DNA of 64,000 bases from Dyella sp. AtDHG13 (lineage in GTDB: Bacteria > Pseudomonadota > Gammaproteobacteria > Xanthomonadales > Rhodanobacteraceae). The notes below the pieces were generated by a model. It saw only the letters and a list, made by a program, of their open reading frames with translations. It searched no databases and was not told the DNA's origin. Within the stretch, counting starts at the first letter, position 1. Every line of letters starts with the position of its first letter. Of the stretch, positions 61,817 to 64,000 are shown one piece after another. A program made the translations under genes and the position numbers. The DNA is taken from positions 62,001 to 126,000 of the forward strand of contig NZ_QICJ01000013.1 in assembly GCF_003201105.1 (NCBI RefSeq). The letters run 5' to 3'.

Positions 61817-62300
61817 GATTCCTCCAGGCGGACGGTCGCCGTGCGTCAGGCGGTCCGGTGAGCGATGCGAAAGGGTGGTCCCGTAAGAGCCTGTTTACGA
61901 TCTCCGCGTAGCCCGCGTTGTTCTTGAGTGGCTGCCCGGCGGCGCTGCGTGGCGCAGCGCCTGCCTGGTGGGCAGGTCAAGCCGCGCGGTGCCGTTGGGC
62001 GGCCACTCAAGAACAACCCTCCGGGCCGGGTCTGTTTGCCCGCAGGCCGGCGTCATCACTCGGTCGTGTACGGACGTACACGACCTCGCTCTTCCTTGTC
62101 CTGCGTGCAAACAGCTCCCGGCGCGGGCCACGCGGAGATCGTAAACAGGCTCTAAGGACTGTAAGCGAGCTGTCATCGTCCTCCCACCATGACTTCCTGC
62201 CTATACGAAGGCGCCACGCCATCGCGATTGCGCAAGAATGGGAACGCTGCCGTGGATCGCGCTCGCCACACTGGCCTTCACCTTGCCGGGAAGCATCGCC
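61817..62300. other. Long intergenic region carrying a MITE-like element
   Basis: About 480 bp between divergent CocE-type and AraC-type genes. The middle 266 bp (61887-62152) are the terminal-inverted-repeat element described separately. The left 70 bp is the CocE upstream region and the right 150 bp, to the AraC-type start at 62301, holds the regulator's promoter area; no convincing sigma70 box was seen. No ORF here has normal codon use. Confidence 0.6.
61887..62152. mobile_element. MITE-like non-coding element with 31-bp terminal inverted repeats and internal hairpins
   Basis: Outer ends gagcctgtttacgatctccg... and its inverse ...cggagatcgtaaacaggctc agree in 30 of 31 positions and are flanked by TAA on both sides (61884-61886 and 62153-62155), a likely 3-bp target duplication. 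Inside lie a second inverted pair (ttgttcttgagtggctgccc at 61918 with its inverse at 61997-62016, 19 of 20), and hairpins at 61941-61961 and 62063-62084 (gtcgtgtacg / cgtacacgac). No open frame fits a transposase. A related end occurs at 63932-63950. Confidence 0.75.
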
Positions 62301-63188
62301 ATGAAAGCCAATACGCGACAGGACTACCTGCAACGCATCGACCGCGTGGTCGCCGCGCTGCAGGGCGCGGTGGAGCAGGGCGGAGAGCTGCCGGAACTGG
62401 CACGGCTCGCTGCCGTGGCCCATCTGTCGCCGTTTCATTTCCATCGCATCTACCGGGCGCTGTCCGGCGAAACCGTGGGCCAGACGGTGGCGCGCCTGCG
62501 CCTGCTGCGCGCGCTGCAATTGCTGGCGGAGCCTTCGGAACGGGTCACCGAGACGGCCCTGGCCGTGGGCTACGAGACGCCGCAGGCCTTCGCCAGGGCG
62601 TTCCGCCAGGCTTTCGACGCGTCGCCCAGCGAGTGGCGCGGACAACACGAGCGCCTGCAGGAGGCCATGCAGCGGCTGCGTTCGCCTGCCGTTGCCGGCG
62701 ACGCCGGTGCCGTGGCCATGCGGGTGGAAGTGGTTTCGGTGGAGCCGTTTCGCGTGGTCGCCACCCGTTACGACGGCGACTATCGCGACCTGGACAAGGC
62801 GTATGGACGTCTATTCGAATGGGCGGCCGGCCACGCGCTGCTGGAACGCATGGCGGGCATCTACGGTGTAGCGCACGATGGCGGCCCGGATGCCAGCTAC
62901 GATCGTGGCGCGTTCGATTGCGCGATCGCCTTCCATGGCGGCGACGTGGCGACCGACGGTTACACCTTTCCGCTCCAGCTGGGCGGCGGACTGTGGGCTC
63001 GCTGGCGTCACGTCGGCTCTTACGATCATCTCGGTGCGCAGACGGATCGCCTGGTCGCCGCCTGGCTTCCCGACAGTGGCTACGTGCTGCGGGACGAGGC
63101 GCCGTTCCGGCACTTCCTCGATGATCCCGAGGACGTGCCGGAGGCGGCATTGCGTGCGGATGTCTACCTGCCCATCGCGCCGGGCTGA
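62301..63188 (+). CDS. AraC-family regulator with C-terminal GyrI-like ligand-binding domain
   Basis: A 295-residue regulator. The N-terminal AraC DNA-binding domain contains two helix-turn-helix units (LARLAAVAHLSPFHFHRIYRALSGETVGQTVARLRLLRALQLLAEPSERVTETALAVGYETPQAFARAFRQAFDASPSEWR), and the C-terminal GyrI-like domain is at about 155-295 (MRVEVVSVEPFRVVATRYDGDYRDLDKAYGRLFEW to the end). This is the usual ligand-sensing architecture (Rob, SoxS-like EffRs). ATG 62301 precedes the HTH; the longer frame to 62238 runs into the non-coding element region. Target unknown. Confidence 0.88.
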   Translation: MKANTRQDYLQRIDRVVAALQGAVEQGGELPELARLAAVAHLSPFHFHRIYRALSGETVGQTVARLRLLRALQLLAEPSERVTETALAVGYETPQAFARAFRQAFDASPSEWRGQHERLQEAMQRLRSPAVAGDAGAVAMRVEVVSVEPFRVVATRYDGDYRDLDKAYGRLFEWAAGHALLERMAGIYGVAHDGGPDASYDRGAFDCAIAFHGGDVATDGYTFPLQLGGGLWARWRHVGSYDHLGAQTDRLVAAWLPDSGYVLRDEAPFRHFLDDPEDVPEAALRADVYLPIAPG

Positions 63189-63200
63189 CGCATCGCGCAT

Positions 63201-63635
63201 TCAACCGCCATGTTCGGCCCACGGGTCGTAGCTGCCGAACGACCACAGATGGCCTTCCGGATCGCGGCAGCTGTAGCCCGCGCCGCCGTAATCCTTCTCG
63301 GCGTAGTCGTCCACGATCACCGCGCCGGCGGCCTTGGCCCGCTCGTAGTGCGCCTTGCAGTCTTGGACGACGACATAGGGGCACTGCGTCTCGTGCAGGT
63401 CGGTCTGGTCGGGCTGGAGGATGCGCTTGCCGAACTCGTTGTCCCTGACCGAGCCCAGCATCACCATGCCGCTGCCATGGACGAGCTGCGCATGCGCGAC
63501 CCCGCCCCCGTCGTCGTCATACACCGCCTGCTTGCTGAAGCCGAAAGCCTTGCACAGCCACGCGATGGCGGCGTGCGCGTCGCGGTAGCGCATGCAGGGG
63601 ATGACAGTGCTTCCGGAACTGCGTGGGGCGTTCAT
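63201..63635 (-). CDS. VOC family (glyoxalase-like) protein
   Basis: A 144-residue protein with SSGSTVIPCMRYRDAHAAIAWLCKAFGFSKQAVYDDDGGGVAHAQLVHGSGMVMLGSV and the C-terminal QCPYVVVQDCKAHYERAKAAGAVIVDDYAEKDYGGAGYSCRDPEGHLWSFGSYDPW, the VOC pattern of the PhnB/glyoxalase type. Its stop is near the AraC-type regulator's stop (convergent). Substrate unknown. Confidence 0.85.
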   Translation of the reverse strand: MNAPRSSGSTVIPCMRYRDAHAAIAWLCKAFGFSKQAVYDDDGGGVAHAQLVHGSGMVMLGSVRDNEFGKRILQPDQTDLHETQCPYVVVQDCKAHYERAKAAGAVIVDDYAEKDYGGAGYSCRDPEGHLWSFGSYDPWAEHGG

Positions 63636-63779
63636 GGGCTGTGCTCCTTCGGTTGGATGGGTCCAGCCTAGCCAATCGCGCGAGGTTGTCTTGTGGATTT
63701 TCCGAGTGGGCGGCGGGGCTCAGGCGGGGCTCGCCGATGATCGATGCAAAGTCCACCAACGTGCGTCCGCTCCACGCTC

Positions 63780-63911
63780 CCCTCACCGTCATTCCCGCGA
63801 AAGCGGGAATCCAGCGTCTTTTCCCGTTGCGACTGAAGCATAAAGGCACTGGATGACCAGCCCTTTGGCTGTTGAAAAGCACCTCCCGCTTTCGCGGAAA
63901 TGACGGTGAGG
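63780..63911. repeat. REP doublet (REPIN-like), subfamily C copy 2
   Basis: 132 bp with ends ccctcaccgtcattcccgcgaaagcggg and the inverse ending ggaaatgacggtgagg. It shares the right part with the copy at 42238-42370 (cactggatgaccagcc, ggctgttgaa, acctcccgcttt). Its stems have ccc/ggg where the other copy has ccg/cgg, a compensating change that keeps the hairpin. Confidence 0.83.
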
Positions 63912-63931
63912 AAAAAACAGGCCGCCTTGAG

Positions 63932-63950
63932 GGAGATCGTCAACAGGCTC
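63932..63950 (-). repeat. Solitary end matching the MITE-like element terminus
   Basis: ggagatcgtcaacaggctc differs at one position from the right terminus of the element at 61887-62152. Either an element truncated by the window edge or an isolated end left by excision or recombination, or a copy whose other end lies beyond 64000. Confidence 0.6.
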
Positions 63951-64000
63951 CAAGGGATCACGAGAGGTTCACCGTCCGAGGTGCCATGCTTTGCCATTCC

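Larger units (their letters stand above)
63636..64000. other. Repeat-rich intergenic region at the right edge
   Basis: About 365 bp with no gene I can support. It holds a REP doublet at 63780-63911 and a solitary element end at 63932-63950. The remainder (63636-63779 and 63951-64000) shows nothing convincing; reading frames here have poor codon use. Confidence 0.6.

Noticed and set aside
61895..62176. 93-residue frame inside the MITE-like element, considered as a transposase remnant
   Set aside because: No DDE or other transposase motif, and the frame simply reads through palindromic DNA.
1..64000. tRNA, rRNA, tmRNA and riboswitch search by eye
   Set aside because: No cloverleaf with CCA end, rRNA core sequence or known riboswitch consensus was noticed; small ncRNAs cannot be excluded without a covariance search.

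Overview
The window is about 64 kb of GC-rich, gene-dense bacterial chromosome. The gene set, the intergenic REP doublets and the family resemblance of many products point to a gammaproteobacterium of the order Xanthomonadales (Lysobacterales), most likely Rhodanobacteraceae (Dyella, Luteibacter or Rhodanobacter type). This is an inference from gene content; no rRNA is present to confirm it. I see no prophage, CRISPR array, tRNA or rRNA gene, and no intact insertion sequence. Most of the window looks like core or soft-core chromosome.

Layout. 1-2.3 kb: the C-terminal end of a GGDEF diguanylate cyclase, a DUF899 thioredoxin-like protein and a GyrI-like protein, with two inverted copies of one REP-doublet element around the latter two. 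3-16 kb: a stretch rich in exported hydrolases (M28 and M20 metallopeptidases, an Ntn linear-amide hydrolase, a divergent creatininase-family protein), an exported methyltransferase-like protein and a beta-propeller protein, mixed with small envelope proteins. 16-21.6 kb: a luciferase-like monooxygenase, an HDOD protein, an HI0933-type flavoprotein and a slipin/NfeD pair. 21.8-24.9 kb: the division-site operon minC-minD-minE, preceded by a GNAT gene and followed by a small HEAGH-containing protein. 25-28.7 kb: a DesK/DesR-like two-component system and an SRPBCC/GyrI-like envelope protein. 28.8-34.9 kb: a translationally coupled GldA/ABC-2/GldG-like transporter, then oxidase and copper assembly genes (CtaG-like, PCu(A)C chaperone, SCO1). 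35-42 kb: small conserved genes, an SPFH/ribbon-helix-helix pair with a perfect palindrome over its promoter, a transglutaminase, purT, an FMN glutamate-synthase-like enzyme and bpt. 42-50 kb: tesB, an AmpD-like amidase, a hydrolase coupled to the fused rRNA methylase rlmKL, and the ergothioneine genes egtB-egtD. 50-64 kb: a Ca2+/H+ antiporter, mfd, GNAT and VOC proteins, a CDF transporter, Slp, rlmJ, a CocE-type hydrolase, an AraC/GyrI regulator, and two stretches of non-coding repeats.

Clear functional groups are the Min division-site system, ergothioneine synthesis, 23S rRNA modification (rlmKL, rlmJ), copper delivery to cytochrome oxidase, membrane quality control (two SPFH loci) and export-dependent peptide/amide catabolism. 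The least explained DNA is a 266-bp MITE-like multi-hairpin element at 61887-62152 with near-perfect 31-bp terminal inverted repeats, with a second copy of its end at 63932-63950. Next are at least five REP-doublet elements of two or three subfamilies, and the 23-bp palindrome at 36851-36873.
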